From Bacteroidota bacterium (GTDB lineage Bacteria; Bacteroidota; Bacteroidia; Flavobacteriales; Flavobacteriaceae): a stretch of 64,000 nucleotides of DNA. The stretch covers positions 186,001 to 250,000 of the forward strand of contig JAEXIT010000010.1 of NCBI GenBank assembly GCA_023446155.1. Direction: 5' to 3'. How positions within the stretch are numbered: position 1 is the stretch's first letter; every line of letters starts with the position of its first letter. This document shows positions 61,992 to 64,000 of the stretch, one piece after another. Below the pieces are notes generated by a model. It was not told where the DNA came from, searched no databases, and was given only the letters and a program-made list of their open reading frames with translations. The translations under genes and the position numbers were made by a program.

Positions 61992-64000
61992 ATGCGTATA
62001 TCATACAATTGGTTAAAACAATTCATAAAATTAGATTGGAATTCTGAAGACACCGCTGCTTTACTGACCGATTTAGGTCTGGAAGTGGAAGGCGTGGATA
62101 AGTATGAAAGTTTAAAAGGAGGACTTGAAGGTGTTGTTGTAGGTCATGTACTGACTTGCATTCCGCATCCAAACGCCGACCGATTACGGGTAACTACCGT
62201 TGATTTGGGCGAAGGCACTCCTGTACAAATTGTATGTGGTGCGCCGAATGTTGCTGTTGGACAAAAAGTAGCCGTAGCAACCATTGGAACCAAATTATAC
62301 GATAAAGAAGGTGTTGCTTTCGAAATTAAAAAAGGAAAAATTCGCGGTGAAGAAAGTCACGGTATGATCTGTGCGGAGGATGAATTAGGTTTGGGCGAAG
62401 GCCACGACGGAATTATGATTCTTGCGGAGGATTTAAAACCGGGTACTCCGGCTTCCAAAGTTTTTAATATCGAAACGGATGAAGTTTTCGAAATCGGATT
62501 GACCCCGAACCGTGCTGATGCAATGAGTCACCTGGGTGTTGCCCGTGACCTTAGAGCCGGATTGATTCAGAAAAACATCACGCATACGGAATTGATCACA
62601 CCTTCTGTGAGCAAATTTAAAGTTGAAAAACGTACCTTAAAAATCGACATTAAGGTTGAAGATAACAAACTGGCACCGCGTTATTGTGGTGTTACCATTT
62701 CGGGCATCACGGTAAAAGCGTCGCCGTCGTGGTTACAAAACCGTTTAAAAGCGATCGGATTAACGCCAAAAAACAATGTTGTTGACGTTACCAATTATGT
62801 TTTACATGAATTAGGGCAACCACTACACGCTTTTGACGCGGCGAAGATCAAAGGTGGAAAAGTGACGGTTAAAACGGTTGCTGCCGGTACTAAATTCGTC
62901 ACCCTCGACGAGGTGGAGCGCACCTTACACGAAGAAGATTTAATGATTTGTGATGATAACGGCCCTATGTGTATTGCCGGTGTATTTGGCGGTAAGAATT
63001 CCGGTGTAAGCGAAAACACAACTGCTATCTTTTTAGAAAGTGCTTATTTCAATCCGATTTCAGTACGTAAAACAGCCAAACGTCATACGCTAAGTACTGA
63101 TGCGTCCTTCCGTTTTGAAAGAGGTATTGATCCTACGATTACGGAATACGCCTTAAAGCGCGCTGCGTTATTGATTCAGGAGGTTGCCGGCGGTGAAATC
63201 ACTTCCGATGTAATCGACCTGTACCCAAAAAAGATCGAGGATTTTTCCGTGTTGTTAAATTTCAACAACGTAACCAAAATCATCGGACAGGAATTATCAA
63301 AAGAAACCATCAAAAAAATCCTGGTTTCACTAGACATTAAAGTAAACAGCGTGTCGGATGCCGGTTTGGGATTAACCATTCCTGCCTACCGTGTGGATGT
63401 ACAACGTGAAATTGACGTAATCGAAGAAATCTTACGGGTTTACGGCTACAACAATATCAATTTCACTCCAAAACTAAACGCTTCGATTTCGAATTCGTCC
63501 CGTACGGAGGATTATAAAATTCAGAATATCATTGCCAACCAATTGGTTTCGCAAGGTTTTAATGAAATGATGGCCAATTCACTAACCTCTCCGGAGTATG
63601 TAAAATTGTCTGAAAAATTAAAAGAAGAATTCAACGTCCTGATGTTGAATCCACTGAGTAATGATTTGTCGGCAATGCGCCAGTCGTTACTTTTCAGCGG
63701 ATTGGAGGCAATTTCTTTCAATATCAACAGAAAACGCAGCGATCTGAAATTGTTTGAATTCGGAAAAAGCTACCATAAATTACCATCCGGTTATGAAGAA
63801 AACAAACACCTAACTCTGTTTGTTACCGGAAACCGATTAATGGAAAGCTGGATTACACCACAACAACCGTCGGATTTCTTCTTATTTAAAGGTTATATAA
63901 CCGGTATTCTTTCCCGTTTAGGCATTGAAAAAACCACCACACAACCTTTAGATAATGATATTTTTGCCGAAGGTACCGCGCTATCCGTTGGAAAAGATGT
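61992..64000 (+). CDS. pheT: Phenylalanine-tRNA ligase beta subunit, C-terminus beyond window
   Basis: 669 codons of an open gene run off the right edge. The start RISYNWLKQFIKLDW is standard, followed by the tRNA-binding (EMAP) domain IPHPNADRLRVTTVDLGEG, B3/B4 region LGQPLHAFDAAKIKGG and GVFGGKNSGVSENT, then the B5 domain and class-II-like core (FNEMMANSLTS; KLFEFGKSYH). Full length in flavobacteria is about 800 residues, so roughly the last 130 residues (with the anticodon-binding domain) are missing here. Confidence 0.95.
   Translation, partial: MRISYNWLKQFIKLDWNSEDTAALLTDLGLEVEGVDKYESLKGGLEGVVVGHVLTCIPHPNADRLRVTTVDLGEGTPVQIVCGAPNVAVGQKVAVATIGTKLYDKEGVAFEIKKGKIRGEESHGMICAEDELGLGEGHDGIMILAEDLKPGTPASKVFNIETDEVFEIGLTPNRADAMSHLGVARDLRAGLIQKNITHTELITPSVSKFKVEKRTLKIDIKVEDNKLAPRYCGVTISGITVKASPSWLQNRLKAIGLTPKNNVVDVTNYVLHELGQPLHAFDAAKIKGGKVTVKTVAAGTKFVTLDEVERTLHEEDLMICDDNGPMCIAGVFGGKNSGVSENTTAIFLESAYFNPISVRKTAKRHTLSTDASFRFERGIDPTITEYALKRAALLIQEVAGGEITSDVIDLYPKKIEDFSVLLNFNNVTKIIGQELSKETIKKILVSLDIKVNSVSDAGLGLTIPAYRVDVQREIDVIEEILRVYGYNNINFTPKLNASISNSSRTEDYKIQNIIANQLVSQGFNEMMANSLTSPEYVKLSEKLKEEFNVLMLNPLSNDLSAMRQSLLFSGLEAISFNINRKRSDLKLFEFGKSYHKLPSGYEENKHLTLFVTGNRLMESWITPQQPSDFFLFKGYITGILSRLGIEKTTTQPLDNDIFAEGTALSVGKD

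Noticed and set aside
1..64000. CRISPR arrays, rRNA genes, prophage or intact IS elements
   Set aside because: No regularly spaced repeats, ribosomal sequence, transposase or phage structural genes were found.

Overview
The window looks like a chromosomal segment of a member of the Flavobacteriaceae (Bacteroidota), most likely Flavobacterium or a close relative. The evidence is the AT-rich composition, the type IX secretion regulator PorX and a secreted protein with a type A T9SS sorting tail, several -7 boxes of the Bacteroidota form TAnnTTTG close to start codons, weak Shine-Dalgarno sites, and familiar flavobacterial gene pairs such as porX-tsaE-ald. About 67 protein genes and two tRNA genes are supported. 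There is no rRNA, CRISPR array, prophage or intact insertion sequence. No gene-free stretch exceeds 300 bases.

Layout. 1-1.2 kb: 3'-truncated AAA+ ATPase of the type found beside contractile injection systems. 1.3-3.9 kb: divergent HxlR regulator and DsbA/FrnE-like lipoprotein, then a serine hydrolase. 4.1-12.6 kb: a one-directional accessory block of secreted orphans and small cytosolic proteins that resemble immunity proteins, ending with an R2K-type ATP-grasp protein beside tRNA-Val. 13.0-17.8 kb: core genes (ald, tsaE, porX, a phytanoyl-CoA dioxygenase family gene). 18.0-27.1 kb: a divalent metal efflux locus (His/Cys-rich secreted protein, CzcA/CusA-type RND pump, TolC, adaptor, ICMT-like methyltransferase, periplasmic HMA protein, P1B-type ATPase), followed by a methyltransferase. 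27.9-31.5 kb: T9SS delta-60 protein and ettA. 31.7-40.4 kb: small regulators and enzymes (SDR, DUF1398, MarR, three GNATs, HxlR, cupin, YggS, MocR, VOC) and tRNA-Cys, punctuated by a repeated CCTGWCAGG palindrome family next to stop codons. 40.5-64 kb: mostly housekeeping and envelope genes (holA, a solo HsdR-N-like nuclease, GT2, OmpA, YciO-like, UvrD-type helicase, M1 peptidase, Dph6-like ATPase, recG, bestrophin, AraC with DUF779 and aldehyde dehydrogenase, and a 3'-truncated pheT).

How genes work together. The RND pump, adaptor, TolC, HMA protein and P-type ATPase form one co-directional set that would move a metal such as Zn, Cd or Co from cytosol to periplasm and then out of the cell. 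PorX controls the secretion system that exports proteins like the delta-60 protein. The AraC regulator probably controls the adjacent aldehyde dehydrogenase and DUF779 genes; two direct repeats 21 bp apart lie in front of the dehydrogenase. Both HxlR regulators carry an N-terminal cysteine and diverge from a possible target, and both intergenic regions contain an ACTAGT core.

The least explained parts are the 6.9-12.6 kb small-gene block, the palindrome family at 27-40 kb, the structured leader between the His/Cys-rich gene and the RND pump, and a tRNA-Cys with an unusual anticodon arm. All family names were assigned by reading the sequences, without database searches.
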